DNA of 35,278 nt from DAISLF01 sp964517345 (GCA_964517345.1 CAZFBZ010000008.1:1-35278); one strand, 5' to 3'; shown: positions 14,701 through 22,750, numbered from the stretch's first letter. Notes: a model not told the origin generated them from the letters alone. Numbers and translations are program-made.

Positions 14701-16141
14701 GGCTGCGCGAGATGGCCCAGTCGCGCGCGCCTTCCAGCCAGCGGCCGAAGCGGCCGTCGCGCAGGTGTCCGGGGATCCAGCACGTCTCGCTGTTACTGGC
14801 GAGCATGTCCTCCTTGATCTTCTCCACCGCGACGAACCACGACGATGTCGCGTAATTGAGGAGCGGCGAGTCGCAGCGCCAGCAGTGCGGATAGCTGTGC
14901 GTGTACGATTCCGACGAGAACAGTTTGCCCTCGGCTTTCAGCCATGCGGCGATGGCCTTGTCACCTTTCGTATGGTCATCTTTCGGCTTGGCCTCGGCTC
15001 CGGCGAAGTCTGTCACCTCCGGCGTGAAGCGCCCGTCCATGCCGATGTGCTGGAGAAGCGGTACTTTCTCCTGCTGTCCGACGCGGAAGTCATCTTCACC
15101 GAATCCGGGAGCGATGTGCACGACGCCCGTGCCGTCTTCCATGGTCACGAAATCCCCCGCCACGACGCGGAACGCCGTCTCGCCGTAGCGCTCGGCGAAG
15201 TAGGGGAACAGCGGGCGGAAGCGGCGTCCGACGAGCGATTTTCCCGCGAACTCTTTTCCTTCTTGCTCGTACTCGCGGCCCTTGAAGACCGTTTCCAGGC
15301 GCTTCGCCGCCACGATGTAGCGGTTGCCGTCACACTTCACCATCGCGTATTTCTCGCCCGGGTTCACCGCAAGGAACAGGTTCCCCGGGAGTGTCCATGG
15401 CGTCGTCGTCCAGGCCAGAACGTAGGTGCGGCCCGCGCCCGACACGGTGCTGCCGACGCCGTCCTCCAGCTCGAACATGACGGTGGCGGACTGATCGGTG
15501 ATGTCTTTATAGCCCTGCGTCACCTCGAAGTTGCTCAGCGGCGTCTGACAGCGCGGGCAGATGTGCATGGGCTTGTGGCCTTCGTAGATCAGGCCTTTTT
15601 CATGCAATGACTGGAAGACCCACCAGATGCTCTCCATGTAATCGGGGTCCATCGTGCGGTAGTCCCAATCCATGTCGACCCAGCGGCCGACGCGGTCGAC
15701 GACGGTGCGCCATTCTTTGGTGTAACGCTGCACCGCGCCGCGGCAGAGATCATTGAACGCCTTCACGCCCATCGCCTCGATGTCCTTTTTGGATCCGAGG
15801 TTGTGTTCCTTCTCTATAAGGTTCTCAATCGGCAGGCCGTGGCAGTCCCAGCCGAAGCGCCGTTCCACGCGCATGCCGCGCATTGTCTGGTAGCGGGGGA
15901 TGACGTCCTTGATGGTGCCCGCGAGCAGGTGGCCGTAGTGCGGGACGCCAGTGGCGAAGGGCGGTCCGTCGTAGAAGCTGAAGCGCTGTTCCCCCGTGCC
16001 CGCCGGTCCGTCCAGCATGTCGCCGCGCGGCAGGGAGCGCGCCCGGATGCTGCGCTTGAACGTGTCCTCCTCCTGCCAGTACTTGAGGATTCCGCGCTCG
16101 AGTTCGGGAAAGGCCTGTTTGGGATCGACGGGGTCGAACAT
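11759..16141 (-). CDS. ileS: Isoleucyl-tRNA synthetase with two inserted histidine-phosphatase domains
   Basis: A 1460-residue protein, about 400 residues longer than usual. It charges tRNA-Ile with isoleucine. The class I motifs are HYGH (68-71) and KMSKR (1014-1018). The editing domain has 'TTTPWTLPGN' (246-254) and 'GTGVVHIAPGFGEDD' (337-351). 'PFATGVPHYGH' and 'CWFESGSMPYAQ' mark the eukaryote-like IleRS class, often mupirocin-insensitive. Between 'RYWGTPLPIW' (481-490) and 'LKRIPEVLDCWF' (922-932) sit two histidine-phosphatase domains. The first covers about 517-700: RHGES 522-526, SPLARTVQTA 569-578, His 669. The second covers about 733-915: RHGET 739-743, SDLSRARETA 786-795, His 884. 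A conserved 'LDLHKESVDEI' of the IleRS core lies between them. Both keep all catalytic residues. TACACT seven bases upstream fixes the start. Confidence 0.95.
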   Translation of the reverse strand: MFDPVDPKQAFPELERGILKYWQEEDTFKRSIRARSLPRGDMLDGPAGTGEQRFSFYDGPPFATGVPHYGHLLAGTIKDVIPRYQTMRGMRVERRFGWDCHGLPIENLIEKEHNLGSKKDIEAMGVKAFNDLCRGAVQRYTKEWRTVVDRVGRWVDMDWDYRTMDPDYMESIWWVFQSLHEKGLIYEGHKPMHICPRCQTPLSNFEVTQGYKDITDQSATVMFELEDGVGSTVSGAGRTYVLAWTTTPWTLPGNLFLAVNPGEKYAMVKCDGNRYIVAAKRLETVFKGREYEQEGKEFAGKSLVGRRFRPLFPYFAERYGETAFRVVAGDFVTMEDGTGVVHIAPGFGEDDFRVGQQEKVPLLQHIGMDGRFTPEVTDFAGAEAKPKDDHTKGDKAIAAWLKAEGKLFSSESYTHSYPHCWRCDSPLLNYATSSWFVAVEKIKEDMLASNSETCWIPGHLRDGRFGRWLEGARDWAISRSRYWGTPLPIWRNAATKEVHVIGGREELMKRKPARFTKVTVVRHGESDGNLIPKYQGVVPGTDLTKRGRDQAAATGDALAAEDVTQVYFSPLARTVQTAAIIAKKTGAPAQEDERLREVAFGEYENKTVDFSDLTFVKARRAHKLETKQVESIYHFPGMETWSQVQGRIRAFLAETLPRHRGEHIVLVTHADPLLSVKHFFNGQEPAKLCQQPYPSFAEPFTFYWDHDTQAELDLHKESVDEIAWPGSPADATVHMTLVRHGETEWNKLGKVQGDGADIPLNDDGREQARTLAKKLRGKDFDCIVCSDLSRARETAAILGEELNLPITGETSLLRERNLGDWNGRTITELLKEHPYPFPDAVTLSLHYATPASGESLSAFFRRLEHAHDWLLTSFPGKKVLVVAHTGVLRGLKVLTGEATYREAVKEKVANAAAVEIPLHPLLKRIPEVLDCWFESGSMPYAQSHFPFERRPGVKKKTKAPVLPPGFPADFIAEGIDQTRGWFYTLTVLSAALFKKPAFLNCVVNGTVLAEDGKKMSKRLKNYPEPLEIVEKYGADAVRFALMSSPAVRGEDLRFSARLVEETLRGVLLPLWNTYAFFVTYANAAKWEPTETRRTSNHPLDRWIRAEVQDLVNRMTEQLERYDLSATCAELQDTVDALTNWYVRLSRRRFAGKPGLHASAEALEEMHEQDRLDALITLYDVLLTLGQVLAPFCPFLTEAMYLNLVPQDHGSIHLTDWPLPRTLTPAERSLLTRTRLLRTVVSLGLKVRADKKIKTRQPLARATVAVPASLLDGDLSSEELSLLQEELNVKAVEVVDDPGSLAQAVAMVDARKVGPRLGSRVQEIIKAGKQGDFQVQDDGMILILDERLSPDEATIVYRGKEGEDVCADRGVVVSLDTRVSPELKLEGRTRDLIRAIQQMRKEAGLSPQDRITLTLTGADDILAGHQDTLLQATGATLGKAKGEDKTIDLDGGPVTVRFTKV

Positions 16142-16148
16142 GGCCGTG

Positions 16149-16177
16149 AGTGTAGGGCAAAAACACGATGTAGCGAA
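16149..16177 (-). promoter_or_regulatory. Promoter of ileS, leaderless type
   Basis: On the minus strand TACACT (16154-16149) ends seven bases before ATG 16141. A weak -35 TTCGCT (16177-16172) lies 17 bases upstream. No T-box leader is present: the whole divergent intergenic region is only 109 bases and the mRNA is predicted to have no leader. Confidence 0.55.
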
Positions 16178-16212
16178 GCAGAGAGCCGTCCATCCTGACC
16201 GCTGAAAGTCTG

Positions 16213-16240
16213 TTGACCCTTTTTCTCCATGCAGTAACGT
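16213..16240 (+). promoter_or_regulatory. Promoter TTGACC-N16-TAACGT of the M20 peptidase gene
   Basis: The -35 TTGACC is at 16213-16218 and the -10-like TAACGT at 16235-16240. The -10 ends ten bases before ATG 16251, giving a leader of only a few bases. It diverges from the ileS promoter. Confidence 0.5.
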
Positions 16241-16250
16241 AGTCGATCCT

Positions 16251-17675
16251 ATGCCCGAAGGAATGACCATACCGCAGTTGGACGAGATGGATCATCGCCA
16301 CTTCATGCGGCTCACGGCGCAGGAGTCGTACACCGTGGAGGGGCAGAAAAGAAAGCTCGCGATGGTCGAGGAGATGATCTGGGAACGCTGGGAGGCGCGG
16401 AAGCGGCGCATCCGCGGCGAACTGATGGAGCGCGGATTGCGGGACAGGGCGCTGGAGGATGAGCTCGGCCGACGCGTGCAGAAGATCTACGTGCGGCGTT
16501 TTGATCTCGGCGACGGACGCTACAACCTCATCGTTGAGAAGCGCGGACGATCCAGTGGCCAGGACAAAAAACCGTTCACCGTCATGGTTCCAGCCCATGT
16601 GGATACCGTGAAGGGTCATGATTCCATGCTGAATCTGCAGACGGATGAGACCGATTCCGACCGCTACACCGGTCTCGGCGTCTTTGACATGGGGGCCGGC
16701 GTGCTCAACGGCATCCATCTCGCCGCGACGACGGAAATCCCCGACGACATGATCGCGTACTTCGTCTTCACCGTGGACGAGGAGAAGAAATCCGACGGGG
16801 CCAATGCCCTCGTCGATCATTGGCAGGAGTGGCCGAACGTCGATGTGGTCGTGTCCAACGAGATCGGCCCCAATCCGTTGCCCGTCCCGGGGGACAAGCG
16901 GATCCGCTATGCGGATGCCCGGAAGGGTCGGGCAAAGTTTGTGGGACGGGTGCACGTGGAAGAAGAAGGTCAAGGCCACGGCGCCATGCCCGGCGTCGCC
17001 AACGCCTCGCGGGCGATGGCCGAATTGCTCTGGAAGGCCGAAGAGCGTTTTTATGCGCTCACCACGGGCAAGCCGGGCGGCGCGCTCGCCGCGCCCCATG
17101 ACGGACAGCACGACCATCCCGTACTTGGCAAAGAGGTCTACGAGTGGGGCGTGTACCATTCGACCAAAGACGAGGGTTATGTCCCCCCCGACCAGGGGGC
17201 GTTTGAACTGTCGTTTCAGCTGGTGGATGACGGTGTCGAGGAAATGCTTGCACGCATCCGTCGGATTTTTACCCAGATCGCTGCAGAAGGACAGTGGGGC
17301 AAATTCCATATCGAGTGGTCGCTGAACACGAATCCGACTGAGACATCCTATGACCCGTACTGCATGCCGGATGGCCATCCCGTCACCCAGGTGATCCGGG
17401 GCATTCTGGAACGCATAGCCGGCGTCGCCCCACTGCGTGCTCCCGCCCCCTCCGTGGCGGATGAGACGATCTATGCAAAAAAAATGCGAGAGAAGCTCCC
17501 CGGCCGGTCATTCGAGGGTGCAAAGAAAGGCGTCTATACCATCCCTCCCGAAGGTGACTATCCTCACAATGAGGCGGAATTCGTCCTCAAGAGCGGCATC
17601 GCCCGTTCCCGCTTCGCCTTGAAGCTTCTATTGGAGGATCCGGCAGGATTTGCGAGCTTGCAGCAGACAGTGTAA
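16251..17675 (+). CDS. M20-family metallopeptidase
   Basis: A 474-residue protein with the metal-site motifs of M20 peptidases/deacylases in order. These are 'PAHVDTV' (H116, D118), 'GLGVFDMGAG' (bridging D146), 'TVDEEKKSDG' (E177/E178), 'EGQGHGAMPG' in the dimerisation/lid region, and a C-terminal 'YPHNEAEF' histidine. The family removes an amino acid or acyl group from peptides or amino acids using two zinc ions. The substrate is not clear. An N-terminal helical extension of about 80 charged residues and an insertion around 265-310 make it longer than DapE/ArgE-type members. No signal peptide, so cytoplasmic. It is divergent from ileS. Confidence 0.8.
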   Translation: MPEGMTIPQLDEMDHRHFMRLTAQESYTVEGQKRKLAMVEEMIWERWEARKRRIRGELMERGLRDRALEDELGRRVQKIYVRRFDLGDGRYNLIVEKRGRSSGQDKKPFTVMVPAHVDTVKGHDSMLNLQTDETDSDRYTGLGVFDMGAGVLNGIHLAATTEIPDDMIAYFVFTVDEEKKSDGANALVDHWQEWPNVDVVVSNEIGPNPLPVPGDKRIRYADARKGRAKFVGRVHVEEEGQGHGAMPGVANASRAMAELLWKAEERFYALTTGKPGGALAAPHDGQHDHPVLGKEVYEWGVYHSTKDEGYVPPDQGAFELSFQLVDDGVEEMLARIRRIFTQIAAEGQWGKFHIEWSLNTNPTETSYDPYCMPDGHPVTQVIRGILERIAGVAPLRAPAPSVADETIYAKKMREKLPGRSFEGAKKGVYTIPPEGDYPHNEAEFVLKSGIARSRFALKLLLEDPAGFASLQQTV

Positions 17676-17740
17676 AGCGAATTATCTAAACTACGTTTTA
17701 CGTATATGTAGAGTCACTTTAGGCCATTTTTTTGCCAAAA

Positions 17741-17773
17741 AACTTTACAAATACGATAATTCATGTAAAAGTT
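17741..17773. promoter_or_regulatory. Inverted repeat, possible operator
   Basis: AACTTTACA (17741-17749) is the inverted complement of TGTAAAAGTT (17764-17773) apart from one extra A. The right arm overlaps the TTGACT -35 element at 17772-17777, so a bound protein would block the promoter of the next gene. Confidence 0.35.
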
Positions 17774-17804
17774 GACTTTGTTTTAAAGTATTTTTCCCTA
17801 CAAT
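17772..17804 (+). promoter_or_regulatory. Promoter region of the gene at 17817
   Basis: The -10 TACAAT (17799-17804) ends 12 bases before ATG 17817. A TTGACT (17772-17777) lies upstream with a long 21-base spacer, so a different -35 (TTGTTT at 17778-17783, spacer 15) may be the one used. Confidence 0.45.
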
Positions 17805-17816
17805 TCCGCGACAAGT

Positions 17817-18215
17817 ATGGCTACAAAGCTCGTTGATGCCCCGGCAGAGAATCGTAGGTCTGAGGGTGGTGTACCCCGACGCGAGCACATGCTTCGTGCA
17901 AACGTGGATGAGTTGGTGCATCGCGCAGCCAGCCAGCTTGAAGGATTGATTCACCTCGATCTGCTTGTCGCAACAGTGCGTGAACCGGCGCTTCGTGATA
18001 TCGACAACGATGAAATTGCGCATGCAGTGGTCATGGTCATCCAGACGAATCGCGAACAAATCAATCGCGATGCGCAGGAAGCAGTTCGCCCGGTGGTGTT
18101 GGCACGACTCCAGGGTGAAAGGGGCGAGGTGAGTATGGATTACCCCGATCTGGACAAATATGTCGCTCAGGCGAGGGCCTATCTCCTCCGGTTCTTGGAG
18201 CCAATTGCCTCCTGA
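17817..18215 (+). CDS. Hypothetical helical protein, 132 aa
   Basis: A 132-residue soluble, largely helical protein without signal peptide or membrane segment. The N-terminal 25 residues are charged and probably disordered. Two long helices follow ('VDELVHRAASQLEGLIHLDLLVATV', 'DEIAHAVVMVIQTNREQINRDAQEAVRPVVLARL'), then a short 'YPDLDKYVAQARAYLLRFLEPIA' end. I recognise no family. It has its own AT-rich promoter with a possible operator, which could mean controlled expression. The next gene also has its own promoter 71 bases downstream. Confidence 0.55.
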   Translation: MATKLVDAPAENRRSEGGVPRREHMLRANVDELVHRAASQLEGLIHLDLLVATVREPALRDIDNDEIAHAVVMVIQTNREQINRDAQEAVRPVVLARLQGERGEVSMDYPDLDKYVAQARAYLLRFLEPIAS

Positions 18216-18231
18216 GAAAGGCGCATTCGGG

Positions 18232-18259
18232 TTGTCTTGGCGTTTCCGATTGATATAGT
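18232..18259 (+). promoter_or_regulatory. Promoter TTGTCT-N16-TATAGT of the gene at 18287
   Basis: The -35 TTGTCT is at 18232-18237 and the -10 TATAGT at 18254-18259. A second TATAGT follows at 18261-18266. The leader of about 20 bases is pyrimidine-rich (CACCTTTTTCCCACGC) and has no Shine-Dalgarno site. Confidence 0.5.
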
Positions 18260-18286
18260 TTATAGTCTGGCACCTTTTTCCCACGC

Positions 18287-19357
18287 ATGGATCTCATGGA
18301 CGAAAAGGATCTGCCGATCAGTATTGATGACCTGTTTGACCCCGGGCAAGCGGACCGTATCCGCGGCCGTCAGGAAGCCGAGGCCGCGCAGCGCCAACTT
18401 CTGCTGCGTCTCCAGAGCGTCCGTGAACGCATCGTTGCGATCCGTCCGGCGAATCTGCACGGCGTGCTCATCAGGGATCCTGCCTGGGCCGCGATCGGCG
18501 CGGACCGTCATGAGCGCCTGAATATCGCCGAACAAGTCGTGACTGTCGGCACCTCGGGCAGTGTTGATGCCAAGAGGCGCATGGAGCGCCAGATCGCCAC
18601 GGGCGGCGGATTCTTCGAGCACTACACCGTTGATTTTGTCCGCAGCAGGATTCTACAAGTCGCCGATCCCAAGAATGGCGGATGGGTGATCGCGGCCGCG
18701 CGCGGCAATCCGACCAGCCATGATTTCTCCCTGGCGGGCGAGGTGGAAGGCGGCGATATCCATCTGTTTGTCCCTCCCGATGATGATACGGTGCCTCTGG
18801 AGCCGTCGATCGCTTTCGACGAGAAGCGCGGCGACATCGTCTATCCGCGCGGACGCGAAGTCGCCGAATGCGTCGCGCGCCATCCCGCCACGGCCGCGTG
18901 GATCTCCGACGTCTGTTCCGAGCGCGCCATTCCCGGCCCCGTGTTCCAGGCGACGGGCTTTGCCTCCACTGCAAGTGAGACGGCCTTCGTCGAGGCCGAA
19001 AGTCTCAGCCTGGACCGTGACGTCCCCCTGCAGTGGGCTCTCGCAGCCATCGCGAACGTCACGCACATCCTCGACGAGAACCGTCAGATTGTCACTGCCC
19101 TGGATCCGTCCTGGCTCAACCAGCGCAGTCTGGATCTCCACACACGCAACCGCTACCGCTCGGGCAGCCTGATGCGCACGATGATCCTCGGCGAACAGGT
19201 GGGCCGCGAGATCCAGGTGAACATGCAGGATGGCCGGGTCTTCTACCTCCGCATCAACTGGAACATCGCCGCACAGGAACTGCGCCTGCCCGAGCGTCCG
19301 ACTCAGATCCTCGTGTCGGGCGACGTCCCGCAGACGGTTGACGGTCCCGGAAAGTAA
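18287..19357 (+). CDS. Hypothetical protein, 356 aa
   Basis: A 356-residue cytoplasmic protein that I do not recognise. It starts with an acidic segment ('MDLMDEKDLPISIDDLF') and a charged helix rich in Arg, Gln and Glu (about residues 25-50). A mixed alpha/beta body follows. One stretch reads like a beta-sandwich ('GGGFFEHYTVDFVRSRILQVADPKNGGWVIAAARG'). The C-terminus has strands 'GREIQVNMQDGRVFYLRINW'. An acidic start and coiled Arg/Gln helix could suit a chaperone- or polymerase-associated factor, but this is only a guess. It is convergent with the RSH-transporter gene, 15 bases away. Confidence 0.55.
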   Translation: MDLMDEKDLPISIDDLFDPGQADRIRGRQEAEAAQRQLLLRLQSVRERIVAIRPANLHGVLIRDPAWAAIGADRHERLNIAEQVVTVGTSGSVDAKRRMERQIATGGGFFEHYTVDFVRSRILQVADPKNGGWVIAAARGNPTSHDFSLAGEVEGGDIHLFVPPDDDTVPLEPSIAFDEKRGDIVYPRGREVAECVARHPATAAWISDVCSERAIPGPVFQATGFASTASETAFVEAESLSLDRDVPLQWALAAIANVTHILDENRQIVTALDPSWLNQRSLDLHTRNRYRSGSLMRTMILGEQVGREIQVNMQDGRVFYLRINWNIAAQELRLPERPTQILVSGDVPQTVDGPGK

Positions 19358-19372
19358 CAGCCCGCCGGCTCG

Positions 19373-22123
19373 TTAATTCCTGTTCATCTTTTTTGCGATG
19401 AACGACTGCCAGAGGAAAATCAGCATAAGGGGCGACACGACGAGCGATGTCATGGAGCCGACCAGCAGCGCTTCGCCCACGATGGTCACGATGCAGACGA
19501 AGGGCAGGGCCGCGTCCAGGAACCGGTTGTCCGAGCGGCGCATCAGCTCGAAGTAGAGCACGTAGGGCAGCACGGCGAAGACCAGCGAGAATCCGACGGC
19601 CTGGATGAAGACCCAGGAGGTGAGGCGCGAGAGCGTTGTGAAAGGCAGCAGGCCGATGGAGAATGCGAGACACAGCGACGAGACCCAGAAGAGGTAGGCC
19701 GGATAGCGCTCGCGGACCATGCCGATTTCGTCCTGGAAGCCCTTGCTGACGAGAGAATAGAGGGCGAAACACAGGCCGCTGCCGATGCCCGCGAGGACAC
19801 CGAACAGCGTCCATTCCTCCAGGGTCAGGATGCCGACGATCGCCGTGATCACCAGGATCGACGCCGCAGCTGATTGCCACCAGGAGCGGTGACCGAGCAG
19901 GCTGCGTAACATGGCGATCACCGACAGGCCCGCGATGATGAACAGGATGTAGCCCGTGGCGGGCATGGTCTGGAGCGCGATGTACGAGAAGACGGCGGTG
20001 AGGAACAGCGCGACGCCCGAGAAGAACAGTGACGGATCCAGCGGCGAAAGCGGACGGAACGTGCGCGGGGAGAAGTATGTCTGCGTCGCGTAAGCCACGA
20101 TGGCCGAGACGAAGAACACGGCGAAACGCACGAACGTCAGATCTTGCGGGCTCATGTGCAACAGCAGTCCGCGCGCAAACACCGGATCCAATCCCCACAG
20201 CACCAGCAGTAAGGCAGCCGCGAGGACACCGCCGACCTGGGCCAGGAAGTAGCGCACGCGGATCTCGGCGGCGCCAGCCTCGGTCAAGGCGGAAATCAGC
20301 TCCTGTTGCTCGTGGGGCGTGAGCTGCGCCTTAAGCATGACACTCGTGCGGTTACTGGTGGAATCGCGGGTGTAGCGCACCTCCATCAGGCCGCCGCGGA
20401 AGCGCTTGTGCGTCTCGCTGAGCCTGTCCATCATCTCGACGTTGCCCATGTCCGTCACATAGGTCACGCGGCACTGGCGGATGCGCGTGGGATCCTTGCG
20501 CGGCTTGTCGAAAAGTGCGCGGCAAACGGCGCCGGCCTCGACGCGGCCGTCCGCGATCGCGATGTAGGTGTCCTCCAGTGAGCCGTATCCCAGCTGGCGC
20601 AGCCCCTGCTGCATCGCGTTCTCGCTGAACTCCTCGATGAATCCTTTGCGTTGCTCATGCATGGAGTGCTGGAGCATCTCTTTACCGATCGAGAGCTTTT
20701 CGTCCGCCGTCATGCCCACGGCAAGCGCCGCGCGGATCTTGGCCGTCGCGAAGCCGCTGTGTACCCAGCGCAGCCACGACCTCTCCACCGTCGATTTGTC
20801 GGCGATGGTCGCATCCAGCGATACGGCGTGCGCCAGCGGGGTGGAGAAAGACACTTCCTTGCCGTTCACCCGGATCGTCTGCACGCGCAACGCGTCCTCC
20901 TGATACAGAAAGAACGCGCCGTCGAGGGCTGTCGAGCCGTTGGGCAGCTGCACGGTGCGGTCATCCAGGCCGTGCACCACGATGGATTCGCCGAGGATGT
21001 CGCTCTGCAGGCTCTGCCAGAATTCCTGGCTGCGGTCGGCGGTGTAGGCGGAGAGCGGTGAGATGCGCTCGGCCCACGGCAGCAGCTTCAGGACGCTCGA
21101 AGTACGGGCGCCGAAACAGCGGGTTGCGATGCCTTTGCGCGCGTACTCCTGCATGGCCGGCGTGCGGATCTTGCAGCGCACGCGTGTGCCGTCTTCCAGG
21201 ATGATCGTGGTGTGCAGGCCCTGGTAGCCGTTGACCGTCGCGACGTTGATGTAGTCCTGGAACGAGAGCGTCTCCTGTTTCCACAGCTGGTGCAGGGCGC
21301 CGAGCATGCGGTAGCAGGCGTCGGTATCGGGGCAGATGAAGACGGCAGTGTGCGCCGAGACGCCGGTCACCACCGTGCCCTCGGCCCGGAGCTGCCCGCG
21401 CATGCTGTCCCAGGATTTCTGCTCGTATTGGATCAGGCTGCCCTGGGGCATTCCGGCTTCCGTCAGGCGCTCGCGCATCGTGTTGAGCATCTCAAAGCCT
21501 ACGGTTTCATTGTGCGTTCGCAGCGCGGAGAGCGCCGAATGCACGTCGGGTTCCAGAACGGCAAGACACAGCCCCTCCAGCTCGTCGCGCAGATCCTGCA
21601 TGCAGAGGCGGTCGGCGATCTTCACGTAAACCTCCATCGTCTCCTTTGCCAGATTCCGCTGCTTCTCGGGCGCGAGGAACTCGACCGTCTGCATGTTGTG
21701 GAGGCGGTCGACAAGCTTGATGACCATGATGCGCACGTCGTTCTCCATCAGCGTGAAGATCTTGCGGAGTGTCTCGATCTGCTCGTCCAGGTTTGGCTGG
21801 TCGGCAACGTCGGCCTTGGAGAGCTTGGTGACCCCTTCGATCAGGTTCTTCACCGTCCCGCCGAAGACCCCGTCGATCTCCTGGAGCGTCAGAGGTGTGT
21901 CTTCCACGGTATCGTGGAGCAGCGCCGCGATGATCGTGTCGGTGTCCGCGCCCATGTCCGCGAGCATGTGGGCGACGAGGATCGGATGGTTGAAATACGG
22001 CTCGCCCGACTTGCGGGACTGGCCGGCATGCATCTTTTTCCCAAGCTCAAAGGCATCGTGCACGCGTGTCTGCTGGCGCGCCGTGAGATGCCGGATATGG
22101 GATCGAAATTCGTTCCACTGCAT
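19373..22123 (-). CDS. RelA/SpoT-type (p)ppGpp hydrolase fused to an EamA-like transporter
   Basis: A 916-residue fusion. Residues 26-150 are the HD hydrolase domain of RelA/SpoT proteins, with H46, H70-D71, E74-D75 and D139 in 'LVDRLHNM', so (p)ppGpp hydrolysis looks possible. Residues about 215-337 align with the synthetase domain ('CYRMLGALHQLW', 'FQDYINVATVNGYQGLHTT', 'KIRTPAM'). However, the catalytic Asp of 'DxxGxR' and the Glu before 'QIRT' are missing, so synthesis is probably lost. A TGS-like domain (about 380-441), a helical part and an ACT-like domain (about 549-626) follow. Residues 628-910 form about ten membrane helices of the EamA/DMT transporter type. TTCACA-N17-TATACT upstream fixes the start. 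I know of no characterised protein with this architecture. Confidence 0.85.
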   Translation of the reverse strand: MQWNEFRSHIRHLTARQQTRVHDAFELGKKMHAGQSRKSGEPYFNHPILVAHMLADMGADTDTIIAALLHDTVEDTPLTLQEIDGVFGGTVKNLIEGVTKLSKADVADQPNLDEQIETLRKIFTLMENDVRIMVIKLVDRLHNMQTVEFLAPEKQRNLAKETMEVYVKIADRLCMQDLRDELEGLCLAVLEPDVHSALSALRTHNETVGFEMLNTMRERLTEAGMPQGSLIQYEQKSWDSMRGQLRAEGTVVTGVSAHTAVFICPDTDACYRMLGALHQLWKQETLSFQDYINVATVNGYQGLHTTIILEDGTRVRCKIRTPAMQEYARKGIATRCFGARTSSVLKLLPWAERISPLSAYTADRSQEFWQSLQSDILGESIVVHGLDDRTVQLPNGSTALDGAFFLYQEDALRVQTIRVNGKEVSFSTPLAHAVSLDATIADKSTVERSWLRWVHSGFATAKIRAALAVGMTADEKLSIGKEMLQHSMHEQRKGFIEEFSENAMQQGLRQLGYGSLEDTYIAIADGRVEAGAVCRALFDKPRKDPTRIRQCRVTYVTDMGNVEMMDRLSETHKRFRGGLMEVRYTRDSTSNRTSVMLKAQLTPHEQQELISALTEAGAAEIRVRYFLAQVGGVLAAALLLVLWGLDPVFARGLLLHMSPQDLTFVRFAVFFVSAIVAYATQTYFSPRTFRPLSPLDPSLFFSGVALFLTAVFSYIALQTMPATGYILFIIAGLSVIAMLRSLLGHRSWWQSAAASILVITAIVGILTLEEWTLFGVLAGIGSGLCFALYSLVSKGFQDEIGMVRERYPAYLFWVSSLCLAFSIGLLPFTTLSRLTSWVFIQAVGFSLVFAVLPYVLYFELMRRSDNRFLDAALPFVCIVTIVGEALLVGSMTSLVVSPLMLIFLWQSFIAKKMNRN

Positions 22124-22134
22124 TCAGAAGATGA

Positions 22135-22163
22135 AGTATACGCTCCTTTTGGCCTTTTGTGAA
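22135..22163 (-). promoter_or_regulatory. Promoter TTCACA-N17-TATACT of the RSH-transporter gene
   Basis: On the minus strand the -35 TTCACA is at 22163-22158 and the -10 TATACT at 22140-22135 with an ideal 17-base spacer. It ends 11 bases before ATG 22123. It makes the gene independent of the NUDIX gene upstream. Confidence 0.65.
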
Positions 22164-22200
22164 CGCCGGATGGCTCTTTCCAGCTGGCGAGCTGCTGCGT

Positions 22201-22680
22201 TTATTTGGCTAGCAGCAGTGCGTATTCCTTCACGTTGGCGAAGATCTCGGTCCGGTCGTCGAGCGCGCTCAGTTCTGCCCGCGTGAACCAGCGCAATTCG
22301 CGGCCCTCCTCCTCCGCCAGAACCGTGTTTTGCGTCTCATCCAGCGGGCGCGCGCGGTACAGAAAATCCATGTGCTGGTGCTCGCCTTCGCCCCGTTCCG
22401 GGCAGGCGGGAATATTCTCCATCAGCAGGGCGATAGGCTTTTTCAGCATGTGCCCCTCGGACGGGTTGCGGCCGAACAAATCGGGTGAAGGATCACCCGT
22501 GATTTCCACCTCGAGCCCCGTCTCCTCCAGGCATTCCCGGCGTGCGGTCTCTTCCGGCGTCTCGTCCGGTTCCACGTGGCCTCCCGGGGGCATCCAGCGC
22601 TTCAGGCGATGGTGCCAGAGCAGCAGGACGCGCTTTTGCGAATCGACGACGAAGGCGGTGGCGGTGAAATGGCGCTGCAT
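22201..22680 (-). CDS. NUDIX hydrolase
   Basis: A 159-residue protein with a complete NUDIX box at residues 34-56 (G34, E40, R48-E49, E52-E53, G55), following the Gx5Ex7REUxEExGU rule with Cys as the hydrophobic residue. The acidic residues bind magnesium for cleavage of a nucleoside-diphosphate-linked substrate. 'FTATAFVVDSQKRVLLLWHHRLKRWMPPGGHVE' is the usual first strand and hairpin of this fold. Substrate unknown: candidates are damaged nucleotides or nucleotide sugars. It lies directly upstream of the RSH-transporter gene on the same strand (77 bases), and diverges from the peroxiredoxin-like gene. Confidence 0.85.
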   Translation of the reverse strand: MQRHFTATAFVVDSQKRVLLLWHHRLKRWMPPGGHVEPDETPEETARRECLEETGLEVEITGDPSPDLFGRNPSEGHMLKKPIALLMENIPACPERGEGEHQHMDFLYRARPLDETQNTVLAEEEGRELRWFTRAELSALDDRTEIFANVKEYALLLAK

Positions 22681-22750
22681 GACATCGGGAGATATCCCAA
22701 TCGGGACCGACCTAGAGTATCATCTTCCTCACTGTTCCCTCCGTCATTCT

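Larger units (their letters stand above)
17676..17816. other. AT-rich intergenic region, no gene
   Basis: This 141-base stretch is strikingly AT-rich compared with its surroundings. It contains runs of T and A around 17727-17741 and the inverted repeat and promoter listed separately. I see no convincing terminator for the peptidase gene. Confidence 0.4.

Noticed and set aside
13604..15610. A 668-codon open frame on the plus strand opposite ileS
   Set aside because: It is antisense to strongly conserved IleRS and phosphatase motifs. Its composition is the Arg/Ala/Val/Asp-rich pattern expected from GC-rich shadow frames, and no family is seen.
16142..16250. T-box riboswitch controlling ileS
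   Set aside because: The intergenic region is only 109 bases, is shared with a divergent promoter, and the mRNA is predicted to be leaderless.
15825..17378. A 517-codon minus-strand frame covering the ileS start and the M20 peptidase
   Set aside because: It overlaps two well-supported genes in the wrong frame or strand and shows no recognisable domain.
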